From Lycium barbarum (lineage: Eukaryota > Streptophyta > Magnoliopsida > Solanales > Solanaceae): DNA of 64,000 nucleotides. The stretch lies in NCBI RefSeq assembly GCF_019175385.1, contig NC_083341.1, positions 64,699,800 through 64,763,799 on the forward strand. The letters are read 5' to 3'. Every line of letters starts with the position of its first letter. The first letter of the stretch is position 1. Made by a program: the position numbers and the translations under genes. This document shows, piece after piece, positions 1-12,024 of this stretch. The notes beneath the pieces are model-generated. The model did no database searches. It was given only the letters and a program-made list of their open reading frames with translations, and was not told the origin of the DNA.

Positions 1-2524
1 GGCACCAGGTTCCTCACCTCCCATTGCACACTTTTGAATGTTAATATGTAGAGCCTTAGGTTCTTATGAAGTAACCACTATTGTCTTTCCTGGCCTAACT
101 TATTCGCTCTTTTACAAAAAATATAAAAAATTGTAACACCAGCACCAGGTCCCTGTGCAAACCTCTGTTGTCTTCATCTTAAGTGGAGTGTCTTACACTT
201 CCTTTTCTTCACTAACACTTCCACCACATTAACTGGTGCCACTTTCTCTTCATCTAACCAGTTCCCTTACCAACTTCCCCGTTTTTCAGTTCATCAACAT
301 ATTCCCCCTTAGTGGAGGTTCTTCGGCTTAGGGTTTGGTTCAGATGGATTTGGGGATTTTGGAGAAGAAGTAGTGGGTTTTGATAGAGTTTAAAGGTTAT
401 AAGAGGGAAGGCATATTTATGACATGGCACTCTAGGCAGTTTAAAGACACACAAGTACTGATGAGACTACTAACCTAAGTCACAGGAACCAGGTTATTGA
501 ACAAGTTTTGAAAATGAAGGCCAAGTCTCTAAGGAATGCAATGTCACTTATCCTTGTGTTGTCTTGATATTTCCATCCATACATACCTATCCTCTCGTCA
601 TAGCCAATCATTTAGGGGGACTTTTGGAAGGTCCACAAGTTAACAAGCCCAACTCCAAACGATCTCTTTCAACATGCTCCCTGCTTAGTACCTTGGTGAA
701 TATGTATGCTACCTGGCCCTCTGTCTTGCAGAATCAACTTTAGCAATGGAGTGATAGAGGGACCAGGTTCCTTCATGTTTGGTCCACCATTGTCATCTTC
801 AGAGGCCTGACGTCACTTCTTTGTTGCAGCACGAAAGTGTTTTACTTCTTTGTCCAGCCTCAGTAGTGCTTGATATAGTATTAGTTACTCGATCTTTAGC
901 TTCGAGTGGGGTAATAGAGGGACTAGGTTCCTTTTTTCCTTCTGGAGATTCTGCTGCCTCTTTTGTATTGCAGGGACTAGGTTCCTCTGTGTCACATTTT
1001 TAGTTCATGGGAGGATGTCTTACCAATGTTTTGCCACGGCCAAGAATATGACCTTTCTTGCTATTTCCAAAAGACACACTCCCTTCTTGGTACGTCTTGA
1101 GTGAGAGAAAATTATCCACTCTTTCAGTTATATGCCTTGAGCCGTCACTATCCAAGTAAACATTATTAAAATAATTTGACTGCCTCCTCTCACTCAAGCC
1201 TTCTTCCTTTTTCGGAAACTGGGTTGGTCAACTCTTGGCTTCTTTTCAATCTTTTGACCAATCCCAGATCCACCCCCGCAACTTTTCATAGGAACATAAG
1301 GTCCATCACAAATGATGTCCCACAGCTTAGATCTTTAGCCATGAAAAGTTATGTCTTCTCCCCTTCCACCATCCATGATATTCTCTGTTAGACTTGGTGG
1401 TCTTGTGAAAGATTCTCCTTTCTCTAGGCTTGGTGAACTAGCCATGCTGAAGATCCTCTCGAGGTGTTAACCTATTAGAAAGAACCCACTCTGATTCCAA
1501 TTGATATAGGTTGTGTGTCCACCAAACAGTATATGAGGGAACTGGTTGTGTACCAGTTCCCATATGCAATGCAGTAAGTAAAGAAGGCATTGTTTTTACT
1601 GTGGAAAACTCTTTGTCCAAGGGATTAAAAACCACGACCTACCCCAGTAGGATTTCAACTCCACTAACTGAGCAAACTCAGGTTACAACTCTATTACAAG
1701 CTAGAAGTTTACTCCCATAACCTCTCACCCTTACAATAATGCTTATGCAACACTCAAACTTGACTACCCCTAGACAAGCACACTAATACACCTAGACATA
1801 CTCCAACCTAGTGTTCCACTAAAAGGCACCCTTTGAGAATTCACCACAGTGACTAACTCTAGCGACACACTAATACAACTAAGCCAACTCTAGCCTAGTG
1901 TACCACTCAAGAACTTGTGGAAGCAACCTTGAGAATTTAGAACACCTACAGATAACTTCTTTGTATGAAATAGTAGGTTTACAATTTAAGAAAAAAAGAA
2001 TAAAGACTCAACAACCTAAGGATCTAAAACATTTTTAGTTCTAGAACTGGTCCTTTGGGTTACTGAGGCTTTGTTCTTGACGTACACCTTGAAAGGTCGA
2101 GACTTGTACTTTGTATGGAGAAATTTTTGGATTGTGCAAGCATAAGTCTTCTCTTGGAAGATGGTGTCTTTATATGCACGGAGAGAGAGAGAGTAGAGAT
2201 GACCACTCATGAGATCTGGACCGTTAATCAATTTGGCCTTGCTGAGGTACAGCTGTACAGCTGCATTATACTTTTGAGCAGCACACTTTACAGCTGTGGA
2301 TTTGGACTTTCAACTTCAGTGACCATGACCTTTATCTGGAGGAACCTGGTTCCTCATCTGTTCTTCGAACAAGTTGTAAGTACTGGATACACTGCCAGTA
2401 GCTCTACAGCTGCATTGTTGGCTGTGGAGGCTGGAGACCTGATCCTATCTAGTCCTTCTGAATCAACATATCTGGTCTCTCATATTTGAGCACATCTTGC
2501 ATGCATCTGATCCTTTAAGGAGCA
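1..2524 (-). mobile_element. Degenerate Ty1-copia-derived sequence
   Basis: A decayed retrotransposon region with no intact reading frame. The recognisable part is a copia protease fragment on the minus strand (about 1000-1330). The rest is AT-rich and marked by repeats of a motif close to GGRACCWGGTTCC (near 2-13, 759-772, 920-932, 974-985, 2340-2353), which I associate with Solanaceae copia families. I see no host gene. The assignment of the flanks to copia rests on this motif and on the neighbouring protease and 3'-end fragments, so it is weaker than the protease call. Confidence 0.5.
1000..1330 (-). pseudogene. Ty1-copia gag end and aspartic protease fragment
   Basis: On the minus strand a short frame reads VYLDSDGSRHITERVDNFLS and continues with a stretch ending in GHILGRGKT. 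This matches the copia protease active-site region, normally a hydrophobic-LDSGxSRHMT block followed by a conserved SVSFGN-type strand. Here the catalytic DSG reads DSD, so the third position of the triad is lost. Upstream sequence (toward 1330) resembles the gag-protease linker with a glycine-rich tract. Stops and frameshifts bound the fragment, and no integrase or RT follows in recognisable form. In a live element this enzyme matures the polyprotein; this copy is dead. Confidence 0.65.
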
Positions 2525-2860
2525 TGTTAGAATAGTAGCATATGAGATATATATCACAAGGTTAATCAAGTTCAGGCAGGTGAACCTAATTGTATCTTGT
2601 TCCTTAGGGTTTGTCATGTCATCAAAGCATATCATTTCTTATCAATTTCCCTCTTTTTGATGATGAAAAAGGGGCATCCTTTGTATTCCCCCTAAGGACC
2701 AGATCGCACGCCGGATACCTCATTTATTCCCCCTGAGACTCAGACCTCGAGATACACAGTAGTGTTCCGGTTCTTTGAGTGAGGTTTGTAAAATCATCAA
2801 AAAATGTTATGAAATATCAACTGTGCATGCATGCATAAGGGTCAAACATATATATATGCA
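2525..2860 (-). mobile_element. Probable copia 3' end (polypurine tract and LTR remnant)
   Basis: Read on the minus strand this holds two GGGGGAATA-type purine runs, then CATCATCAAAAAGAGGGAAA, resembling the 'ATCATCAAAAAGGGGGAGAT' polypurine tract found at the 3' end of many plant copia elements. It is followed by about 120 bases ending in CTATTCTAACA (plus: tgttagaatag at 2525), a typical copia LTR terminus. No second LTR or target duplication was found, so this is a fragment whose relation to the protease fragment on its left is unknown. Confidence 0.4.
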
Positions 2861-4512
2861 TATATAACGCCTGTCAAGCCTCCGTGGGCATCCTATCGTA
2901 TCATATCGGCCTCTAGGGCATCATCATTATTACGGTTCGCATTTCGCGGGCGGGGTTACCACTCAGAAAGCTGCTTCGAACTTGTTGGTGCTCTTTCGAA
3001 ATTTGTTTTAAAAGAGTCACCACATAATTTTTTGGAAATAAGGAAAATCGGTTTAGAAGGGTTTATTCATATACAATGAAAATGCCTTCGTAATTCAAAG
3101 TTCCAGATAAGGGTTCTGGTGATCCCCTAGGAAAGGTGTTAGGCACCCTAGTATTAAGGATCTGTACTATACGGTTGACCTTCGAATTCCAATGTATGAG
3201 TGTTTGCATGAACTATTTAGTTAGTGTTTATTCCCGCATTATAAAGTCTGTCATTTTGCATATCATTTTAGAAATAAATTGAGTATATCCCCTTTATATA
3301 TAGGGTATTTAGATTTGGATTTATAATATCCGGATATAACTAGTTTCCTTTTTATATATAAAGATAGTATTGAGTTTGTAAAGATGTGAAAAGTTAGCTT
3401 ATTTAAAGTGCGGAATGAATGAGTTTTGTTCATGCGTGACTCATACACGGTTTGGGTTAATCTGTTTAATACGTTTTCAGAATGTCCATATCTTAAACTT
3501 TTAAGTTTACAAATGGTTTATACGGCTTTCAACTTATAAATGTAAAAAGGTCTTTGATTTTTGTAAGGAGTGAGTTATCTTTATTCTTGAATTTTAAGCC
3601 CGATACTAGCACAGAGGTTTTGTTTTTATGTATAGGCTTGGCCCAAAATAGTTATCCCTTTTTCTGAAAATCAGTTAAGTGTAATCCTAAAAAGAAGTGT
3701 CGATTTTTCAAATACTGGGCTCAGCCCGAGTTCTTTTAACTTGCTACTGATTTGTAAAGAAAAAATGGAGTAGTCCAGTTTCTTTAACTTATTGCTGGTT
3801 CAAATAAAACTGGGTTCAATTTATAAAGAAAATATATTCTTTGGTTTTCAAAGTCCAATTTGGCCTTAAAAAAACGTAATCGTTGTTTGTAGCAGTACAA
3901 TTCCCTTTGCCTTGTCCTTATTTTTAACTTGTGTAAAAATGATTCATTTGCTTAGTTATTTTTTTAGAAAATCATTTATATTAAGCTCGGGTTTTTGAAA
4001 GTCGTTTGGGGACCTAAACTCAAACAAAACAGCATAGGCACCGTTGTCCTAAGATGGCTAGCTTCAAACACAAAGATTCCACTATAATAGAGTTTTTACA
4101 AGTCTACAAATACAACTACAACAAAATTACAAATAAAGGAAAGCGTAAATAAACTAAATAAAGAAGGGAAAGGTTAAGGGCGTACCAAGCCCCTAGTTGG
4201 CCATTTTCACCTATGGCTGGGCCTTCTATGAGTGTAATACATATATAGCTTTCATTGTTTGTCTTTTCGGACTAGATAATGCGAAAGAACTGCCTATTGG
4301 GCCAGGTTGGTTGCAGAATCGACCCAAGTGGCAATGCAGTGGAGGCAGGAGAAAAAAAACAAAGGACCCCGGTTAGTTTATAATTACTGAACTTATCATG
4401 CATGTAACTATACACATATATATGTGTCCAATTCATTCACAAATAACACAGTCAAGGTATTTATATAGATGCTATTGGGCATCACCGGTGGAGATTCAAG
4501 CAACAAAAAGGA

Positions 4513-4525
4513 GGGGGGGGGGGGG
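4513..4525. repeat. G13 homopolymer
   Basis: Thirteen consecutive G inside the Tat-like LTR. A minor feature prone to sequencing error. Confidence 0.9.
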
Positions 4526-4689
4526 TTATCACCATCCGTATTCCCAATGCCGCACAAGATCAAAAAAGGTTTCATGAACCTTAGGCATGGTAGGACATTA
4601 GGGGGAAGGCTAAAACCATACCCCAAAATTACCTCAACTTCCCAAACAGTACAGCCATAGGAGAAAGAATGATAAAACAAAATTCAACA

Positions 4690-5075
4690 TTCTTACATAA
4701 GCAGGGTATAGATTGACATATATGAACATAGTATAACCAGAAGCAAACTGAAACAAATAGGCAATGGTGTAAAAAGGAATAAAACCAAAACACACGGTCA
4801 TGGGATGAACAAAAGAAAACTGCAGCATGCAGACATGGGGTAAACAGAAGCAGAACCTAACACATGGTCATAAGGTGAACAACAACAAACTGCAACATAT
4901 AGACTTGGGGTAAACAGAAGCTAACTGAAGCCATAGATATAGTATAGACATAAGCAAATTGTATCATATAGACATGGTATAAACAAAAGAAAATTGAAAT
5001 ATATAGATACAGCATGGACAGAGGCAAACTGCAAGCATGGTTCAGACAAAAGCTAAAAGGGGGAACTGCAGGTCT
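4690..5075. repeat. Imperfect tandem repeats inside the Tat-like LTR
   Basis: Degenerate units with the recurring order 'gcaaactgcaacatatagacatggggtaaac' (split here: gcaaactgcaac, then atagacatgg, then gtaaacagaagc) appear about six times with varied spacing. Small apparent reading frames here are repeat artefacts. Confidence 0.6.
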
Positions 5076-7364
5076 GGTATTCATAGCAAACACAAAATTA
5101 CTCACATAATTGTCCTAATATAGAGAAGGATATATATGACTTATGCACAGCCAAGGCAAACACACACATAAGCTAACCATGGAATTCCTTAAAGTTGGAT
5201 GACCATTATACAAGATACAAATGATATGCAGGGAAGCATCCTTTATGATTTCAATGGACAAAGCATAAGTAGGACGAAGCAGATAGGGTCAAGTTTCTCT
5301 AACTTAAGAAATCACATACAGAGTAGCTAACACACAAGACAAATAGCTGAGCTCCAACTATTGTGACAATAGCAGAAGTAGAGTGCAAGCAGACCTAAGT
5401 ATGAAAGGGAGGTGCAGAAAGAGATGACAATGCAAGCAGATTTGGATGCATAAAGATAGCACAAGAAATGGCCCTTTCAGTTAAACTTTATGAAGTGACA
5501 ATAGTCTATGGAAATATGCAGAATTCATATGAGCCAGACATCAGATGAGGCAAGCAAAGAGAAGAGGCAGCTTAAAAGTTTCAACACCAGCAACTTAAAT
5601 AACCTCTATGATTCATATTTTGTTTAAGACAGATATTAGGACATCCAATTTTCAATTCTTTCATCGGATTTCCCTCCTCTTTAGTCAAATGATGGGATTT
5701 TATAAGGTCATGGTGTGTTTATGTAGCAAACATACACCACCACAGGTCCACAGAAATGCCATGGTACCCTTTATATAGAGGACAAGTGTTATGAACCAAG
5801 AAAGGCCTGGTTCCCCTTGATCCTATCCCGAGATACCTTTTAAAAAGGACTCATCTGTGTGCTTGTGTAGGCCTCAGTATGCTTCATAAATTCCCATGGT
5901 TATACAAAATCATATCATTTAATCATTCTCAATTGAGTGCTTAAGTACATGGCCAGGATCACACTATGCACAATACTATATCACCCATGGAAAAGACATC
6001 AAGACAACTAGAACACTCACATATAAGACCCCTTATGCATAGTTAAACTGACCCCAATTAATGAGAACAAGACTCAGGAAACAGTGTCCCCATGGCATAG
6101 GAAAGAGATAATATAGCCATATATGCATCAGGGGCTATCAAACCTTCACTCTCTTTTCTCAATAGAAAGCTCAAACATGGTACAGATTAGGATGACAACC
6201 TAACTCATTCAGGCCTTTTCACCTTATTAGACTCAGATGCAGACATATTAAGATAAACTAGCACATGCTTTGAAACAAGTTAAGCCTCATTTAGTCACAT
6301 CCAAACAACCTAGTCACATTATAATAATTTTACAAGCAAGCTTAGACTTTACTAGATCTGGTTTTATCCTAATCAAACTACCTTATTTATGTCAGCAATA
6401 GTTCATACAAATCAACGTGATAAATGAAGTAGGCAGATTTAGGCTAAGAACAATATATAAGTCTCTGGTTAGGGTATTTAAGAACAAGAGAGCAACAAGC
6501 CTTATAAACCAAATTCCTCATGAACATCTCAGTTTATCTACATTGTGTCGTCAAGATTCTATGATCAAAGTACTGGAGCTATCATAATTCTAAACAAAGT
6601 CATCACAATAATCACCAGAGGTCTTGTAGATCATTAGGCATCACTGATCACATTAAGAGTGCACATAATCAAATAACATTTCACATAGACTCCTAGTTTA
6701 GGGACAGTTATGTCAAACAACTCACATAGTCTAAACAGTACTCAAACTGTCATTCTGAGTCAGTCATTTGAACAACTAAGTTAGATTTCCACGTAAGTAT
6801 GATAGTAGGATAACCAATTTGATTTCTAGTTCATATTAAGGCAAGAATTATATCTAAATAAGCTAATGCCTACTTAATGCCTATCTTAAGGAACTCCCTA
6901 ACAAAACATGCCACATACATAACTAAATAAGAACTGCAAACTACAAACTCAAAGAGCAAAAACAAGATAAAAGGTTACCTTTTGTTTGCGCAGCCGTGAA
7001 CAAGAATGGATTTGGAGCCTTTGTGCTTCCAATTCTCGCACTCCACCACACAAGAGAAAAATTAAATAAATATTTGGACTAGAAGACTCCACATAACAGT
7101 TAAGTCTTTAATTTTTTTTTTAACTAAAGCTCAGAATTTCGAGTTTTGTTCACTCAAAGTTCAAGCTATGGATGTTCAAACTTTTTCTCCTTTATTTTTT
7201 TTTTCCAATGAGGGTTGGGGTTCTATTTTGTAGAACCCCACCCTAAAATTTTTTCTCCTTTTTCCCATGTATATCATATGTGTATATTCATGTATACCAG
7301 TGTATATACATGTATAGGGGTAGGACGGTTAATTTAACAAAATAGACAAACACTTTATACAACC

Positions 7365-7810
7365 AATTATTGACCATAGTATTTAATTATAAACAAATTA
7401 GGACGTAATTAATTATAAAAATGACTAATAAGTTCAATTTTGCAAGCATAGCCTTAATTGATTTTTAAATCCAATTTGACCGTTTCAATTATGACTTTAT
7501 TTGACTAATTGCAACAATGTCCCTAATTGGTCTTAAGCTAATCAATTATCTCAATCATGGGCTAACTTATCTGAATTAGCCAATTAAAGCTAGCTTTGCA
7601 CTAATGAACTCAATTGATTTGCCAATGAGTTTAGTCATTTCAATTAAGGTCACTTAAGGGCTAATTTTTCACAAATGACCCCAATTGTCTTAAACCATGA
7701 ATTGGCTAATTCAATTGTAGCCACAATGTAAACAATTAAATGGTTAAAAACCAATTTGCAATAATGGCCCTCTAATTGATTAATTAGCCTAATTAGGCAC
7801 TAAAACAATT
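7365..7810. repeat. Degenerate CAATTG/TAATTGG-rich repeat zone
   Basis: Words such as caattg, aattgg, ttaattg and 'aatgaccccaattg' recur every 40-65 bases, suggesting an old tandem repeat in the first kilobase of the minus-strand LTR. No coding potential. Confidence 0.5.
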
Positions 7811-8204
7811 TATTAATTTCAAACAATTATGCAAACACACAGAATTAGAGATTGAGGGGTAAAAAGGGTCATATTCTTTTAATCACTCAGATTCCTTAGA
7901 TCCAAAATTTGTTAATTTGACTTTTTAACAATTTATCAATTAAGTAAATAATTATTCAAAATTGTTTTGCTTTTGATCAATTCTAGTAAAATATTCCATA
8001 AATGTCATAAAATACCAATTAATAACTAAATAATTTCCAATGTCATAAAATCACTTTAACAATTTAAAGGAGTAAAATGTTGACCTGAACAGTTTTATAA
8101 AAAATCATTTAAACCCTTTAAGATTCATGACTCATTTTATTTATTATCTAAAGACCTTGAGTAATTAAAATAAATTATGGAAGGTCAAAAATTAGGTGTC
8201 AACA

Positions 8205-8221
8205 AATACCCCTTCGGTGTT
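8205..8221 (-). promoter_or_regulatory. Polypurine-tract region of the Tat-like element
   Basis: On the minus strand AACACCGAAGGGGTATT directly precedes the LTR start TGTTGACACC. The purine run is short and interrupted. Position against the LTR supports a plus-strand priming site in the reverse-transcription scheme of LTR elements. Confidence 0.5.
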
Positions 8222-8877
8222 CGGGGATGGCAGGACCATCTTTGAGCAACGAAATTCGACTAACCCTAATTTTTGACTGACCCGACTCATTCTACCTCTC
8301 AACGTTTTACAATTTTCATATATGTGGACGGACCCTGACTTCTGGGTTTCCTACATGTCTCGAGCTATACGAGAATTCAAGCCACTTGTAGTTCGATTTA
8401 CCTAAAAGACTTTGAAGTGATTTAGAAGGAAAGTCCTGAAATTCCTGATGTGGTGACCAGGGCTTCTCTAGATAGCTATTGGAATGTGACCAACTCCCTG
8501 GTCTTGAGCCCGCCTACATATCCCTGGTCTCTGGGAATTAGGTCAAATGTAGTTCGACCCACTGGAGAAGAGTATGTCCCTTATGCGAGAATACCTTAAG
8601 ATTTTCTGGTGTGTGTCCGACCGGTCGCGGTTTTTAATCAGAAAAAATAAAAACAGACAAAACTTATGGCTGAGTCCGAGATCAGATGGCTTCCAAATCA
8701 TGGCCGGAGAGCTTGAATCTCATGGGCACCCTATCTTGACTGTTGCGTAAGAAAAATTTTCATGTTTGCTCTGCAATTTGTCGTGATCTAATTCAGCAAG
8801 TCAGCTCCTTTCTGGAGACTGTGTGCTTGACCCCTGGATTTGACAATATTGTAGATGTTCTTCATGGAATTTTAATG

Positions 8878-9610
8878 AATGTCTCTCTCGGCTCTTTGTA
8901 TGAATGGCCCTCTCGGCAGTTTGCATGAATGGCCCTCTCAACAGTTTATATAAATGACCCTCTCGTTAGTTTATATGAATGGCCCTTTGGCAGCTTGATA
9001 TAAATGGCCCTTTTGGCTATTTGAATGAATGGCCCTTTGGGCTATTTGTCTGAATGACCCTTTTGGATATTTGAATGAATGACCTTTTTGACAGTTTATA
9101 TGAATGACCCTTTTGGCAGTTTGAATGAATGGCCCTCACAACGATGTTTGTATGAATGACCCTATTGGCTATTTGATATGAATGGCCCTTTTGGCTATTT
9201 GAATGAATGGCCCTTTTGGCAGTTTGATATGAATGACCCTTTTGGCTATTTAAATGAATGACCCTTTTGGCAATTTGATATGAATGGCCCTTTTGGCTAT
9301 TTGAATGAATGGACCTTTTGGCAGTTTGATATGAATGGCCCTTTTGGATGTTTGAATGAACGACCCTTTTAGTTGTTTGTATAAATAGCCCTTTTGGCAG
9401 TTCAAAGGGATGACCCTTTTGGCTATTTGAATGAATGGCCCTTTTGGCAGCTTGATATGAATGGCCCTTTTAGTTGTTTGAATTAATGGCACTTTTGGCA
9501 GTTTGTATGAATGACCCTTTTGACTGTTTGAATGAATGGCCCTTTTGTCAGTTTGAATGAATGGCCCTTTTGGCAATTTATATGAATGAATGGCCCTTTT
9601 TGGCATGCAG
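8878..9610. repeat. Minisatellite, unit about 25 bp, about 28 units
   Basis: Head-to-tail copies close to TTTGAATGAATGGCCCTTTT plus GGCAG, alternating gaatgaatggccc and gatatgaatgaccc forms and ggcagtttg / ggctatttg forms, so a higher-order two-unit period (about 50 bp) is visible. On the minus strand the repeat yields a spurious lysine/proline-rich peptide (KGPFIQ-type). Not CRISPR: units are contiguous with no unique spacers. Confidence 0.85.
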
Positions 9611-9962
9611 ATGATAGATATGGCCCTTGCGGCTGGATAATCTTTCTTTCATCCATTGTGTTGGCTGTGACCCTTGTGGTCGAATATGACCCTTTGTCTT
9701 TGTCATGACCCTTTTGGTCGAATATGTCTTTATGCTCAATCATTAGGACCCTTTTTGCCTGATATGTCTTTGTCATTTGCTTTTTGTGTGACCCTTGTGG
9801 TCAAATATGTCTTTGTCATTCGTTCTTTGTATGACCCTTTTGGTCGAATGTATCTTATGCTCTTTGTCCTGACCCTTTTGGTTAGATGTATCTTTGTCGG
9901 TCATTCACTGTCAGTCGAATGTATCTCTTTTGCTTTTCGTTTCATTTTGACCTTTTTGGCTC
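9611..9962. repeat. Diverged extension of the minisatellite
   Basis: The same core (gacccttttggtcgaa) continues but spacing grows to about 35-50 bp with 'tatgtctttgtc' between cores. It looks like an older or partly expanded part of the array. Confidence 0.65.
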
Positions 9963-10915
9963 TTTGATGTCTGGTTGACTTTGCCCTTTGCTTTTGTTGC
10001 TAGTAAGCCAGTTCATGACGTATCTGTCACCTTGTTTAAAGAGCCTGCATCCACAGAAAAATTATTAGTTTCCTCAGAGGTCGATTAGCGTCGTTTTCCT
10101 CCCGTCTGGTGTATTCCCTTGATGCTCCTCTGAATCTTCTTGGACTCGGTATTTTGAGAGATGGCTTTAGAGAGAAATTATATTAATTTTGAAAACATAA
10201 AAGTAAATTTATAAAATGCATGTTGTTTCCTTTAAAAATCTTTGTTTTCATTTTGGATGTCATGACATGTGTTTTTTAGAACGAGGTCTTCTGATCTTTC
10301 AGGGGATTTCGTTGCTAAGTCCCTGAATCGGTGGAAATTTTGAGATCTTTCTCAAAAAAATTTCCCCAGTTTCAAGCCTTGATTTGATTGACTCTTGTGT
10401 AGTCTTGTTGTGCGGGAATGTTTAAGGTTCCCTCAAAAACTCTACCCCAGTGTATGGTCTGGGCTTGTCATCTTCTTTGCTGATTGCTTTTGACAAGAAT
10501 TTTTTAGGTCTCCTAAAAAATTCGGCCTCAGTGTAGGGTTGATGTTGGTTGACTCTTGCGTCGATCCTTATATTCTGATTCAGTTGATTCCTCATGACGT
10601 TGTGTCTCTAAAGCTTCCTCAGGATTTCTTGGGTTTTTCTTTTATGATGACCGAGCTCAGAAGCGCCTACGTATCCTGTCGCAGTAGGAATTCAGGTCTA
10701 ACATAGTTAAAAAAAAGTAATTGAGTTTTTATTTTTACTAATAATATGACCGGGTCCGATATGGATTGCCTACGTATCCCACTGTGGGGAAGTCAGGTCA
10801 TGGCGTTGTTCATTACATGGATGATTGTTTTTCCCTATTCTATTACAAAAGTACAATTACACGCAAAAGGTACGATTATAGGGAAACAATAGCGTGATTA
10901 CAAGAAAATCTGGTC

Positions 10916-12019
10916 CTAAGTGTAGTATCTCTTGAGCGCGTCTGTATTGATAACTTTGGGCCATTCTTGTCCATCTATCTCGGCTAGGACCACGACTCCT
11001 CCTGAGAGAATTTTTCTGACCATGTATGGTCCTTTCCAGTTCGGCGCAAATTTTCCTTTGTAATTTTCTTGGTAAGGGAAGACTCGCTTGAGTACGAGTT
11101 GCCTAATTTGGAAGAGTCGTGCTCTGACTCGTTTGTCGAAAGCTCGAGACATTCTCTGTCTGTATAGCTGTCCGTGGAATATTTCCACAATTCTTTTTTC
11201 GTCGATCATGTCCAGCTGCTCGTAGCGGTTTCTGACCCATTCTGCATCATTCAGTTCTGCTTCTTGGATGATACTCAGTGAAGGAATCTCCACTTCTGCG
11301 GGTATGACCGCTTCTGTGCCATAGATAAGGAGATACGGGGTTGCTCCGGTAGATATCTGGGTCGTTTTTTTGTACCCTAATAAAGCATAACGCAGCTGCT
11401 CGTGCTAATTCTTATAGTTATCGATCATCTTTTGCAAGATTCTTTTGATGTTCTTATTAGCATCCTCCACGGTTCCATTCATCTGTGGCCGGCAGGTGGT
11501 AGAGTTCCTGTGAGTTATCTTGAATTGTTCACACACGTCTTTCATCAGATGACTGTTCAGATTTGCTCAATTGTCTGTTATGATGGACTCGGGCATACCA
11601 AAGCGGCATATGAGATTGTTCTTGACAAAGTCAGGTAAGACTTTCTTGGTCACTGATTTGTGAGAAGTTGCTTCCACCCATTTGGTGAAGTAGTCGATAG
11701 CGACTAAAATGAATCGATGTCCATTGGATGCTGATGGATCGTTCGGTCCGATGACGTCCATCCCCATGTCACAAATGGCCAAGGGGAGCTTATTGCATGT
11801 AGTTCTATCGGAGGAACATTGATTAAGTCTTCGTGTATCTAGCATTGATGGCATTTTTGCACAAATTTACAGGACTCGTGCTCCATGGTAATCCAGCAGT
11901 ATCCCGTCCTCAAGATCTTCTTTTCTAGGATAAATCCATTCATGTGAGGTCCGCATGCCCCCGCGTGTACCTCTTTCAACAATTTTGTGGCCTCTTTGGC
12001 GTCTACGCATCTGAGTAAC
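10916..12019 (-). pseudogene. Tat/Ogre-like integrase (C-terminal part of pol)
   Basis: Minus-strand integrase with lesions. In order: an H2C2-type zinc region around 12010-11840 (LLKEVHAGACGPHMNG, then a C-x2-C end, KCHQC); catalytic core with DVIGPNDPSASNGHRFILVA and VEATSHKSVTKK, ending IITDN (11854-11567); a middle part reading RNSTTCRPQMNGTVEDANKN; then a C-terminal region to 10916 ending DALKRYYT with the GKFAPNWKGPYMVRKILSGG block. The core Asp in DVIGP and ITDN and the Glu in GTVEDANK correspond to the DDE triad. At least one stop (near 11405) and frame breaks are present. Its N-terminal partner lies at 16324, separated by the nested element. Confidence 0.85.
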
Positions 12020-12024
12020 CCGAG

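Larger units (their letters stand above)
2861..8204 (-). mobile_element. Tat/Ogre-like LTR (3' LTR of the minus-strand element)
   Basis: The minus-strand LTR start is clear: TGTTGACACC at 8204, preceded by a purine tract (8205-8221), as in other plant Tat/Ogre elements. The opposite end is approximate. Near 3010-3180 lies the block with gagtcaccacataatttttt and ggaaaggtgttaggcaccc that I recognise from Tat-type repeats. About 5.3 kb is long for an LTR but not unusual for this lineage. The interval has no coding capacity; it contains a G run, imperfect tandem repeats (4690-5075) and a CAATTG-rich degenerate repeat zone (7365-7810). The matching 5' LTR is not in the window, because the element is cut off at 26844. 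Confidence 0.55.
8205..10915 (-). other. Tat-like 3' untranslated region
   Basis: Lies between the end of pol (10916) and the LTR (8204). It has no recognisable protein. It contains three dispersed copies of a block with 'cctacgtatcc' followed by 'gggaattcaggtca' (near 8510, 10658 and 10768), a signature I know from the 3' region of Tat/Ogre elements, and a large tandem array (8878-9962). Long 3' UTRs carrying tandem repeats are typical of this lineage. Confidence 0.6.

Noticed and set aside
2115..2489. 124-codon plus-strand frame in the copia remnant
   Set aside because: No recognisable domain, antisense to the copia remnant, and the composition looks non-coding.
9250..9606. 118-codon Lys/Pro-rich repeat protein
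   Set aside because: Translation of the 25-bp minisatellite, not a gene.
8878..9962. Regularly repeated array that could be mistaken for CRISPR
   Set aside because: Units are contiguous without unique spacers, and the surrounding DNA is a plant retrotransposon 3' UTR.
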